A stretch of DNA of 64,000 nucleotides from Litoribacillus peritrichatus. Lineage in GTDB: Bacteria; Pseudomonadota; Gammaproteobacteria; Pseudomonadales; Litoribrevibacteraceae. Below, in pieces: positions 9,493 through 17,553 of the stretch (position 1 is its first letter; every line of letters starts with the position of its first letter). The DNA lies in contig NZ_BAABBN010000004.1 of the NCBI RefSeq assembly GCF_039537985.1, positions 682,001-746,000 of the forward strand, written 5' to 3'. The translations under genes and the position numbers were made by a program. Under the pieces are notes generated by a model. That model did no database searches and was not told the DNA's origin. It saw nothing but the letters and a program-made list of their open reading frames with translations.

Positions 9493-9821
9493 CAGTGCGT
9501 TTGCTCCTGTTTGTCTTTTTTGGTTTCAGCCATGGTAAGTAACCCGCCATGCCGCGCTGATTTGGCCAGGGCATGTGAGGCAGTAGGGCTGGTAAGCATC
9601 AAAAACAGCAGAATGAAGATCAGCTTTGCTGTATTGAGATCGAAAGAGGTTTGTAACAGCAGGCCACCAATGATTAACATGGCTGCTATGGAGTCGGTGA
9701 CACTGGCGGCATGAACCCGGGTGAAAAAATCTGGGAATTTAAAAAGCCCGATTGCGCCACTTAGACCGAAGAAAATACCTGCAAGAAGCAGTGCGCTACT
9801 AATGATGTCTATTAAAAACAT
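9492..9821 (-). CDS. mrpG: Na+/H+ antiporter subunit G (MrpG)
   Basis: A 109-residue protein with three membrane helices and the MrpG/PhaG signature: LFKFPDFFTRVHAASVTDS (residues about 26-44) and LTSPTASHALAKSARHGG. The C-terminal tail is short and charged. It follows mrpF after 27 bp and overlaps the next gene by 1 bp. It is a small membrane subunit required for assembly of Mrp complexes. Confidence 0.93.
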   Translation of the reverse strand: MFLIDIISSALLLAGIFFGLSGAIGLFKFPDFFTRVHAASVTDSIAAMLIIGGLLLQTSFDLNTAKLIFILLFLMLTSPTASHALAKSARHGGLLTMAETKKDKQEQTH

Positions 9822-9848
9822 ATCGATCCGTGAAGGTTATGTTAGTTG

Positions 9849-10115
9849 TTATTCTGTAGGCGTCGTGTACTCGAAAAACCTAAGTACTGCTACCATTCCA
9901 ATAAAGTTAATCAGTGCGTAAACGATGGCAATGTCCAGAAATTCTGGTCGCCCCATCAGAAAGCCGACGGCCGCGATGAACAGAACGGTCTTGGTTCCGA
10001 ACATGTTGACGCCGAGAATTCGATCGTAAACGGTTGGTGCTTTGAAAGCCCTGCAAAGAGCCAGCGACATCACAACCAAAATTGCGATGCAAACTGCTGC
10101 TAAAATTGCCGTCAT
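9849..10115 (-). CDS. mrpF: Na+/H+ antiporter subunit F (MrpF)
   Basis: An 88-residue protein with three membrane helices. CRAFKAPTVYDRILGVNMFG is the conserved MrpF segment containing the Asp-Arg-Ile-Leu-Gly motif, followed by DIAIVYALINFIGMVAVLRF. It overlaps mrpE by 4 bp. In described Mrp complexes MrpF is a small membrane subunit placed between the larger ion-moving parts. Confidence 0.93.
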   Translation of the reverse strand: MTAILAAVCIAILVVMSLALCRAFKAPTVYDRILGVNMFGTKTVLFIAAVGFLMGRPEFLDIAIVYALINFIGMVAVLRFFEYTTPTE

Positions 10116-10588
10116 TTTTTATCGCTCCAGAGACTTATGATTTTGCGTTCCATATCTCCTTGCTCCAGTTGGTCGATGGAAGCTTTTTCCAAGGCATGGA
10201 CAGTTACTTCGCCATCTTTTAGATCAACGCTAAGCGTACCGGGAGTCAGAGTGATTGAGTTTGCGTACAGGACGTGAGCTTTAGGAGTGACGTTTTTGAT
10301 GGAGACTTTTGCCAGAGAAGGAGAAAGTTTGTCGGGAGAGCCCCAAATTAACTTAGTAACATGAATGCTTGAGCTGACTACCTGCCCTGCAAGCCACGCC
10401 AGATACCGAAACATTTGGAAGCCTGAGCTTACGTGCTTTGGCTCTTGATCGACTGCGTCCATTCGTTTCAAAACCACTAGAACGACAGCGATTGAAACTG
10501 CGCCAAAACTTAGCAGTAACGGTTGAATGTATCCTGAAAGTAATACCCAGAATACAGTGAGTAACGCTGCCCATTTGACGATATGCAT
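10112..10588 (-). CDS. mrpE: Na+/H+ antiporter subunit E (MrpE)
   Basis: A 158-residue protein with two N-terminal membrane helices and a cytoplasmic domain. Matches to MrpE include the helix-loop YLAWLAGQVVSSSIHVTKLIW and the soluble signature NSITLTPGTLSVDLKDGEVTVHAL (about residues 110-133). As first gene of the operon it lies just downstream of the likely promoter region at 10590-10680. The order E-F-G-(A/B)-C-D-D-x-D puts the small subunits first, unlike the A-to-G order of the Bacillus operon. Confidence 0.93.
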   Translation of the reverse strand: MHIVKWAALLTVFWVLLSGYIQPLLLSFGAVSIAVVLVVLKRMDAVDQEPKHVSSGFQMFRYLAWLAGQVVSSSIHVTKLIWGSPDKLSPSLAKVSIKNVTPKAHVLYANSITLTPGTLSVDLKDGEVTVHALEKASIDQLEQGDMERKIISLWSDKK

Positions 10589-10648
10589 AAAGAACTATCA
10601 CCTAACTGTTTGGTTTAGCTTAGTTTAGTTTTGTGGAAGTATAGTAAA

Positions 10649-10666
10649 AAAATGATAATTATTTCC
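10649..10666. promoter_or_regulatory. AT-rich GATAAT-containing site upstream of the Mrp operon
   Basis: The sequence AATGATAATTATT sits about 65-80 bp upstream of mrpE, where a promoter or operator would be expected. It resembles half of a Fur box (GATAAT-N-ATT...). The same 13 bases recur at 33943-33955, upstream of the tolQ-like gene. The right half-site is poor, so this is only a candidate. Confidence 0.2.
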
Positions 10667-10795
10667 AGAGAAATTTGAATCTGGCTCGTTTTTTGATGTG
10701 TTGCCTGATGGTGTGATTCGACTTGTCGGGTAAGTTAATCCCTTCTTCTGATCAGGAAAATGAGTTGGAATTTTGGAAAATTTGGGATTGAGAAA

Positions 10796-10818
10796 CCCCC
10801 AGCTTAAGCGCAGGGGGG
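10796..10818 (-). terminator. Possible terminator of the lipoprotein gene
   Basis: A CCCCC / GGGGGG inverted repeat with a 12-base loop lies just past the stop of the minus-strand gene ending at 10836. On the minus strand the stem is followed by TTTCTC. The T-run is short, so efficiency is uncertain. Confidence 0.4.
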
Positions 10819-10835
10819 ATTTATGTATTTCTAAA

Positions 10836-11753
10836 TCAATTGATGTTTAGTTGTTGTTTTTTAAGCTCGCCAGAATCGCTAATACAAACCAAATTTTTAT
10901 TATCAGTAATAATGGCATCTAAAGCTGAACTTCCTGCGCATTTCTGCGAGGATGTTGGCTCAGCGGAGGGTAGTGAATAGGTGTTAATGGTTTCACCTAT
11001 CGTAACAAGTTGATTATTTAAACAACGCGTAAATGACACATTTGGTGCCTTTATTACATTGATGATTTTTCCTGTCGAAACGTCCCTGATGGCATACTTC
11101 CAGTTGTCCGTGTTGTTATTTGTTTGATGGAAGGTGTCTTCTACTAAATAATCTGAACACAAAATTGGAGCTCCTCCCCATAGACCTTCTTTGGTCCAGG
11201 GCTTGGAGCCTTTTCTTGAGCATTGTGCAGCCTGATCTGCGTTTTTGTTTTTACAGACAATGGATGCTGTTGCGTCAATAGTGATCACTGCGGCTTGTTG
11301 GTGGAATGTGTTTCCTGTTGCGATCACTCCTTTGTCGGTGAGTTGGTATTCATCCCCCATAAACCCAATAAAACGAATAGTGTTTTGTTGAGTTGAAAGT
11401 GTAGTTATAGAATCCGGTAACTTTGACCAGCGATTTAGTTCATCACCTGAAAAAGAGAGCTTAATTAATTCTTCTGTTATTTCGTCGTTTTCAAGAACTT
11501 CTGTTATGAGCAGTAGACCGTCAGTTAATAGTAAAATTTGTTGAAGTGAATACACATCAAGCTTTTTACTGTTAAGTAACCTAAGGTCTTCATCCAGCCA
11601 GATTATGTTTCCATTGCGTTCCCAGGCAAGGTAGTGCTCCGGTTCAGAGGAGGGTAATAATTCAATGTTGCTCACTTTTAAAGCAGAAGATGGTTGCTCC
11701 AAATGGCTACAGCCAAGAGTCAGAAGCATAATTATTAAGAATAAATTCTTCAC
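10836..11753 (-). CDS. Putative lipoprotein of unknown function
   Basis: A 305-residue protein beginning with a lipoprotein signal peptide (LIIMLLTLGC, lipobox LTLG-C, Cys about residue 15), so it is probably anchored in the envelope. The rest is beta-rich, with repeating short stretches such as EHYLAWERNGNIIWLDEDL and several Cys residues; a beta-propeller-like fold is possible but no family is recognised. The start is a GTG that overlaps the stop codon of the L,D-transpeptidase reading frame (GTGA), so the two were co-translated. Loss of the upstream gene by frameshift may reduce its expression. Confidence 0.65.
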   Translation of the reverse strand: MKNLFLIIMLLTLGCSHLEQPSSALKVSNIELLPSSEPEHYLAWERNGNIIWLDEDLRLLNSKKLDVYSLQQILLLTDGLLLITEVLENDEITEELIKLSFSGDELNRWSKLPDSITTLSTQQNTIRFIGFMGDEYQLTDKGVIATGNTFHQQAAVITIDATASIVCKNKNADQAAQCSRKGSKPWTKEGLWGGAPILCSDYLVEDTFHQTNNNTDNWKYAIRDVSTGKIINVIKAPNVSFTRCLNNQLVTIGETINTYSLPSAEPTSSQKCAGSSALDAIITDNKNLVCISDSGELKKQQLNIN

Positions 11754-12456
11754 TTGATTGATCCTGTGAATCTTTCCGTATATTTATGTACTGTAAAGAG
11801 GGTTCCTCTTTTAAATGCACCTATAGAAAATAGTTTATCGCGATCAGTAGGCTTTAAATGTATGCATCCATGGGAAGGGTAAAGTCGTACAGGTAATTTT
11901 TGTGCGTATTCAGCTTCGTTATCAGGAGTGGTGTGAAACATTTCTCCTGAAAGGGTTTCCCTGCCGTCTAACTTTCCATTGTTGTTTAAATCTTTGAAAT
12001 AACGAATCGCTACTGGGCCAAAATCATTGAAAATCCAGGTTTTTGGCACTTTGGGGGATACATCTTTTCCATATAAACTTTCATGTTGTTTAATAACATC
12101 TTGTCGTTCAATTCCATGGTCTTTTAACAATGAGGCCCACTTCCCATTTCTTAACTTATACCAAAATCAGGAGTCGCTGGTGGTTTGGCTGGTTTATCCA
12201 TTAATAGGGTGCCCCATTTAATAGCAGACCAAGCCCAGGTAGGAGTACGGTAAGCATGAGCTTTATCTATTATGAACGTACCAGCAGTAGTTGGTTGCTC
12301 TGCCATTCTGGGGTCATCACCTAGACTTGAAGGCCCACCCATTGCGTCAAAACGATAAGGGATATGCCCAGCTTTATTTTTTACGACGATTAAATCTTGA
12401 CCAGGGAAAAGTGTAATTCCATTTACATTGCCTTTTTTGTAATGGTAGCGCGTTGC
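11750..12456 (-). pseudogene. L,D-transpeptidase (YkuD family), frameshifted and N-terminally incomplete
   Basis: Two reading frames on the minus strand together give one YkuD-type enzyme. The upstream part (to 12151) contains MGGPSSLGDDPRMAEQPTTA and AYRTPTWAWSAIKWG. The downstream part (from about 12160) continues KLRNGKWASLLKDHGIERQD and carries the catalytic signature SHGCIHL with the nucleophilic Cys. The frames meet near 12153-12163, and a single missing base in ATAAG would restore continuity. The upstream frame also runs into a TGA at 12457-12459 without an ATG or signal peptide, so the start is missing too. If functional, the enzyme would cross-link or anchor at peptidoglycan. A sequencing error could explain the frameshift but not the missing N-terminus. 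Confidence 0.75.
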
Positions 12457-12684
12457 TCAGAATAAAGTGCGAAAGGCTATAGGGTTTGCGAGTTGGGTTA
12501 GCGAACACTAAAAAATCTATTAAGCTCTTGTGTACTAGGATGATTCTATTATCGGATTAGTACACACAATAGGGATGTTACAAGACGTTACTATTTGCTG
12601 CAGTGACTTAGTTTGCATCTAAGGGGGCAGGGCAATACTTGTATTAATATAAGCTGAATTTCTTACTTTAGGTGCTAATGTATT

Positions 12685-13539
12685 TTACCCAATCTCTTTT
12701 GTTAACCAATCACTGAAGTATTTCACGGCGCTTATGTCTTTTCGTTCTGGATTTTTTCGCAACCAGTAGCTGTATCCTGCAAATACAGGTTGCGACTTAT
12801 CTTGAATGATCCAGCCGTGTGACAGTGCAGTTGCACTAAGTACGTTGCTGAGCAACCCATAGCCTTGACCTGTCATGATGGCTTGCAGGACGAAGTATTC
12901 TTGTTCGAAGGTTTTTATCGTGAATTGTTCAGGGTCAATGGCACTTTGCCAATCTATGTTTTTGAGTAAGCCGTTTTCCGGCCAGTGAGTGACAAACAGA
13001 GCGGGTTTTTCATTGTTTGGTGGCTGGTATTGTTGGCTGTGATATATGGCCATTTCTTCAGTGCAAAGGTATGTCTCGTCGGGCGCGTTTTCGTCTAAAC
13101 CATAACGTAAAGCGAGATCAATGTGTTTTTCACGATTTAAATTGATCAGACTATCGCTAGCGCATATTTTTAACGTGCTGTTTGGAAACAGACTATTTAT
13201 TTGGGCGCTTTTGGGGGTTAGCCAAAGCGCGGCAAAAGAATTACAGCAGGAAATTGAAATATCGTTTTTGTTCTGATGAAGTTCGTTCAACGTGTGATCC
13301 AGCGCTTTGAAGGCATTATCGCAAGTCTCTGCGAGTTTGATGCCTGCAGGCGTAAGGCTAATTGCGCGGGTATGACGCTCGAATAATTGCACTCTGAGCT
13401 GAGACTCCAATGCTTTGATCTGGTGAGATACCGCCGTAGGGGTGATGTTGAGTGCTTTTGCGGCGTCTTTAAAACTAAGGAAATCGGCGGCAATGGTGAA
13501 GGTTTTTAAATAGTTTAAGGAAGATATTTGATCTAACAT
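12685..13539 (-). CDS. LysR-family transcriptional regulator
   Basis: A 284-residue LysR regulator. The N-terminal HTH is FLSFKDAAKALNITPTAVSHQIKAL (residues about 20-44), followed by the usual LFERHTRAISLTPAG wing. The C-terminal domain resembles the GcvA/AmpR-type effector domain. It is divergent from azoR across 107 bp, and a LysR-azoreductase pair of this kind usually means the regulator controls the oxidoreductase. Confidence 0.92.
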   Translation of the reverse strand: MLDQISSLNYLKTFTIAADFLSFKDAAKALNITPTAVSHQIKALESQLRVQLFERHTRAISLTPAGIKLAETCDNAFKALDHTLNELHQNKNDISISCCNSFAALWLTPKSAQINSLFPNSTLKICASDSLINLNREKHIDLALRYGLDENAPDETYLCTEEMAIYHSQQYQPPNNEKPALFVTHWPENGLLKNIDWQSAIDPEQFTIKTFEQEYFVLQAIMTGQGYGLLSNVLSATALSHGWIIQDKSQPVFAGYSYWLRKNPERKDISAVKYFSDWLTKEIG

Positions 13540-13646
13540 GATGTGCTCTATGGATAACTATAAATAATTTATAGGTTTATAAAACTCAATTGTCGCGGTC
13601 GTAGCTTATAAGCAATATAGCGCTTGAGCAGACAATGGAGTTAAAA

Positions 13647-14306
13647 ATGAAAACCATCTTATATATCAGTAGTAGTGCCAGGCAGTTTACCCCGGAACAA
13701 GTTGACCATCAATCCATCAGTCGGGCGCTGGGGGAGGCATTTATTCAAGAATTTAAAGTGCACTACAGTCAAACAGAAGTTATCTATAGGGATTTGTCGG
13801 TCACTCCTCCATCCTTTATTTCGACGGATTTTTTGGCAGCATCTTTTGGTGATGATTCAAAGGGTGAGCAACAAGCGGTATTGGCTGAGTCAGACGCTTT
13901 AATTCAAGAGGTGATTGACGCCGATGTGATTGTGTTGTCCAGCCCTATGTACAACTATGGGATGCCTGCAGTCTTGAAAGCCTGGTTTGATCAGGTCATT
14001 CGAATTAATAAAACCTTTACCTTTGATTTAGCAAGAGGCGACAAGCCTTTAAGCCCGATTTTAAGTGGCAAACAACTGGTGTTGCTGGCTTCTTGGGGTG
14101 AGTTCGATTTTAAAAAAGGCGACTCTCAGTATTTTATGAATCACCTGACCAGCCATATTGAGCAATTGGCACCTTATCTTGGGGCTGAACGCTTTTTTGA
14201 AGTCGCATCGGAATATCAAGAGTTCAACGACAAGCGGCATCTTGAATCTAAAGCGCAAGCTTTTGTTGAAGCGAAAGTCCTTGCCAGGGAGCTTGCTTTA
14301 ACTTAG
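13647..14306 (+). CDS. azoR: FMN-dependent NADH azoreductase / quinone reductase
   Basis: A 219-residue flavodoxin-fold enzyme. MKTILYISSSARQ is the FMN-binding start, and PMYNYGMPAVLKAWFDQVIR (about residues 99-118) is the AzoR signature, followed by KTFTF. These NADH-dependent flavoenzymes reduce azo dyes and quinones. The start at 13647 is preferred over the in-frame ATG at 13635 because GGAG lies 6 bases before it. Control by the divergent LysR is likely. Confidence 0.9.
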   Translation: MKTILYISSSARQFTPEQVDHQSISRALGEAFIQEFKVHYSQTEVIYRDLSVTPPSFISTDFLAASFGDDSKGEQQAVLAESDALIQEVIDADVIVLSSPMYNYGMPAVLKAWFDQVIRINKTFTFDLARGDKPLSPILSGKQLVLLASWGEFDFKKGDSQYFMNHLTSHIEQLAPYLGAERFFEVASEYQEFNDKRHLESKAQAFVEAKVLARELALT

Positions 14307-14400
14307 GGAGAACAGAACTCTCATTCAAATCGTCAGAGCCGACAGTGGGGCGCATTTCTTAAAAACCAGAAAGGCCTCACTTCGAAGGGCTTAACCAGTT

Positions 14401-15288
14401 TTAAGCATGGCTGGTGGCTTCTGTTTTCTTAAACAGGTCGGAAGCACGATCAAACTCAGCTTGATAGTGGGTTTGCTGCCATTGGTCTATCAGGGTTTGG
14501 TTCTGATGATCCCACGGATGAAAGTCTTTACGGAAAAAGTCCAGATATGGCTTTCGCAAACTTCTCAGTAAGCCTTTTTGGCCAAACATAAAGGATGAAT
14601 AACCTTTCACGTCTTGCCAGCTGGGTTTGATGTTTGACCATCTCAATAAACGGAAAGTGTATTTGGTGATGCGCCATGAAAATAATAGGGATGCTTCTAC
14701 CAGGGCTTTTCTGAGCAGTTTGCGGTCTCCATCACAGGTCATAAATAAATCAAACGCGACCGCTTTGTGTTCTATTTCCTCCACAGTATGCCATAACATG
14801 AGGTGTTTTATGGTGTCGTTCATACCGTCTAATGTACGGGTGTCTCTTAAGAAATAATCTGACATTATGGCGGTTAGGTGCTCGAAACAAACAGTGTACG
14901 CCAAGCGGTGTCGATCCGTTTTGCCGTTGATGGTCCACTGGAGATCTTTTTCAAAATCACTTTCCAAACGAACTGCGTCAAATCCCAGTTCTTTTAATGC
15001 CTGGTTGAAGCGCTTGTGCTGAAAGCTATGATGACCTTCCTGGCCAATGAAACCTTTAATTTGTTTTTTTAGTTCGGCATCGTCTGTTTGATCTCGAAAA
15101 CGGCGAACCGATTCAATGAACTCGCCTTCACCTGCCGGGAAGGTTGCCGAGAGCGCAGCGATGAATGCAGATTTGATCGGATTATCATCAAAAAAATATT
15201 TATCTGTGAGTTGTTCAAACGGAAAGTTCATTCGACGTGGTTGGATATCAATGTCTGAAGGGGTGGTTATATTTGATGTGTGACTCAT
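14401..15288 (-). CDS. Predicted metal-dependent hydrolase (PF10118 family)
   Basis: A 295-residue protein with a ferritin-like, metal-binding pattern: Glu/His motifs at FIGQEGHHSFQHKRFN (about residues 82-97), CFEHLTAIMSDYFLRD (about 133-148) and LWHTVEEIEHKAVAFDLF (about 165-182). These match the DUF/PF10118 family of predicted metal-dependent hydrolases, which has no firm biochemical role; a di-iron oxygenase-type function is equally possible. It is divergent from an AraC regulator at 15415, the usual neighbour of lipid or hydrocarbon-related genes of this kind (inference). Confidence 0.8.
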   Translation of the reverse strand: MSHTSNITTPSDIDIQPRRMNFPFEQLTDKYFFDDNPIKSAFIAALSATFPAGEGEFIESVRRFRDQTDDAELKKQIKGFIGQEGHHSFQHKRFNQALKELGFDAVRLESDFEKDLQWTINGKTDRHRLAYTVCFEHLTAIMSDYFLRDTRTLDGMNDTIKHLMLWHTVEEIEHKAVAFDLFMTCDGDRKLLRKALVEASLLFSWRITKYTFRLLRWSNIKPSWQDVKGYSSFMFGQKGLLRSLRKPYLDFFRKDFHPWDHQNQTLIDQWQQTHYQAEFDRASDLFKKTEATSHA

Positions 15289-15414
15289 TTCTTCCCTCGC
15301 TGTAATTTCTGTATTTTTGTGTTTTTTAATTTTGGGTTATTGAAATATGTCAAATTGATCGTCTTTTAAACAGGTGATAAGGTATCAACTTTATGGTGAT
15401 TTGAGCTCAAAGTG

Positions 15415-16449
15415 ATGTTGAATGAATCAGAGACTATGAACCTGGCGTCCGGGGACTATTTAGCAGTAGTGCGTGACTTTGCGATGAGTAAAGGCATTAC
15501 TCCTCAGGCATTATTGTATGAAAGCCAGTTCACCATAGAACAATTAATTAACCCACCGCCGATGATTAACAACATGATGGTCAATCGTGTTGGGTTTAAT
15601 TTATACAGTAATTTGCCAAACCCTGACTGTGACGTGGTGGAATTTGGGTTGGCTATGCCTTTGGCCACGCACGGATCACTGGGGTTAGCTGTTCACAGTG
15701 CGCCTGATATCCGGTCGGCGTACGATGTAGTGGTTTCGTATTTTAATACTCGGGTGAATTCATTGAGTATTGCCCTTGAGCGAAAAGGGTCGAATCATAT
15801 TCTCAGTATTTATCTCAAACAAGGGGTTGTCACGGATGACCCGAGAGTGCTGTTTTTCTTTGATTTTGCGACCTTAATCAGCATCGCCAGCATTACACAA
15901 ACCTATCTGAATGCGGATGACTTAAAGACAAAATTACGCATCAATGTGAACCAAAAAGAACCGATGGGATTTCCTCATCATTTATTGCCTGGCGCAGTGG
16001 AAGTCATGTTTGACCAGGAAAGCCTTGAACTTTGCATACCTGAGGAGTGGATGGGCCAACCACTGGCTTCTGGTAATGAGGTGTTTGCCCAAGCCGCTAT
16101 GGACAAATGCCAGTCGGAGCTACTGAAACTCAGCCCAAAAGACACCGTCACCAAAGTCAGAGATTTGGTTCAGAATTCGTTGTGTGACCTTATGTCTCTG
16201 TCGCAGGTAGCCAATGAGCTGCACATGTCACCTGCAACTCTGAAACGAAGATTAAAAGCCCGAGGTGTTACCTACCAAAGCATTAAAGATGAAGAGCGTT
16301 TTAAGCGAGCGAAGGCACTAATTCAACAGTGCGATTTATCCATGGAGGAAATATCAGACCAACTGGGGTTTGTGGATGCCTCGAACTTTACCAAGGCTTT
16401 TAAGGGCTGGTCGGGTGTCACGCCGAAGCAGTTTCAGTCAGGCCAATAG
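15415..16449 (+). CDS. AraC-family regulator with Arabinose_bd-type N-terminal domain
   Basis: About 344 residues. The N-terminal 200 residues resemble the OruR/VirF-type ligand domain (PF12625: FGLAMPLATHGSLGLAVHSAPDI). The C-terminal HTH region contains LSQVANELHMSPATLKRRLKARG and LSMEEISDQLGFVDASNFTKAFKGWSGVTP. The start is ambiguous: GTG 15412, ATG 15415 or ATG 15436, none with a strong ribosome-binding site. Divergent from the PF10118 gene, which is its likely target. Confidence 0.9.
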   Translation: MLNESETMNLASGDYLAVVRDFAMSKGITPQALLYESQFTIEQLINPPPMINNMMVNRVGFNLYSNLPNPDCDVVEFGLAMPLATHGSLGLAVHSAPDIRSAYDVVVSYFNTRVNSLSIALERKGSNHILSIYLKQGVVTDDPRVLFFFDFATLISIASITQTYLNADDLKTKLRINVNQKEPMGFPHHLLPGAVEVMFDQESLELCIPEEWMGQPLASGNEVFAQAAMDKCQSELLKLSPKDTVTKVRDLVQNSLCDLMSLSQVANELHMSPATLKRRLKARGVTYQSIKDEERFKRAKALIQQCDLSMEEISDQLGFVDASNFTKAFKGWSGVTPKQFQSGQ

Positions 16450-16635
16450 TTGCGTCCAAACGTCGTAATGAAGACGCAAAGCAAGCGTTTTTGGATTTGG
16501 AATCCGGAACGTATCCAGAAAACTCTTAAAAGACTTTTATTTTGAAAGAAAGCCCATAAAACGTTTATACAGCAGCTCTAAACTTCCTGACCTATAGTTA
16601 AATCTTCTTAATTGCTCGCTCTGTTAGGAGGTTGT

Positions 16636-17406
16636 ATGTTTTTCCTTCGATTTATTTTAATCGTTCTCTTCACCGGAACCGTTTCTGCGTAAACGTCAGT
16701 AGAGATTTTTGGTGACGATTCTTATCCTCCATACTCCTATACCGAAAGTGGTCGTTTGACCGGTATTTACACGGTTATTTTGGAGCGAATTTTTCAGAAT
16801 ATGCCTGATTATAAAGTGAAGTTAACGCCCGTGCCTTGGAAACGGGGGTTGAAAATGGCGAAGCAAGGCAAATTGCTAGCACTTTATCCCCCTTATGCTC
16901 GCCCGGTTGAACGCCCTTATATGGATTACGACATGGCTATTTTGGATGAAGAACTGGCTGTCTTTTGCAGAAATGAAGTGCTCACAAAGCCGAGGCCGAA
17001 CTGGCCGGAAGATTACTATGGACTGGACATCGGCAATAATGCTGGTTTCTTAGCGGGTGGAGATGCGTTTTGGGCTGCCGTAAAAGACAAAAAAATCAGC
17101 GTTCAGGAAACCAAAGGGACGCCCCGGAATTTATTAAAACTGATCGCCGGGCGAGTGGATTGTTATATGAACGATTCCCTGTCGATTCGGTGGGAACTCA
17201 AGAAGTTGCAAAGTGAAGGCAAATACGACGGAAGTAGCCTTTCTAAGGGCGCGGTTATCAGTAAAGAGCAAGGGTTTCTTGGCTTTTCCAAGGTGTCCAA
17301 TGACTTTCCATATAAGAAAGATTTCAAATCAAAATATCTTCAAATTCTTAAAGAACTCAAGGCCAGCGGGGAAATTGATCGCATTGTAGATAAATATTTA
17401 CAGTAA
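16636..17406 (+). pseudogene. Periplasmic amino-acid-type solute-binding protein, stop codon at position 19
   Basis: The reading frame starts at ATG 16636 after a TTAGGAGG ribosome-binding site, with a clean signal peptide (MFFLRFILIVLFTGTVSA). It then meets TAA at 16690-16692 exactly at the expected signal-peptidase site, and continues without interruption as a SBP_bac_3-like protein (TSVEIFGDDSYPPYSYTESG, VPWKRGLKMAKQGK) to 17406. CAA to TAA is the simplest one-base origin. Without the signal peptide a product from the internal ATG at 16756 could not be exported and would lack the first strand. Such proteins bind polar amino acids or act as extracellular solute sensors. Confidence 0.8.
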
Positions 17407-17553
17407 TTTTTATAGGGGTGGTTTTATTTGTACATACCTTGCTGTGGCTGTAATCGGTTGTAATTTTCATCTGTTGAGTCTGCTCTATTCTAAGTGTTGG
17501 CTCAACTTTGAATACTCTGAGTTTCATTGGAAATTACGATAAGGAATGGAGAT

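Noticed and set aside
3156..10588. Possible NADH dehydrogenase (complex I) operon
   Set aside because: No hydrophilic Nuo subunits are present, and the mrpE, mrpF, mrpG and mrpC signatures identify an antiporter operon.
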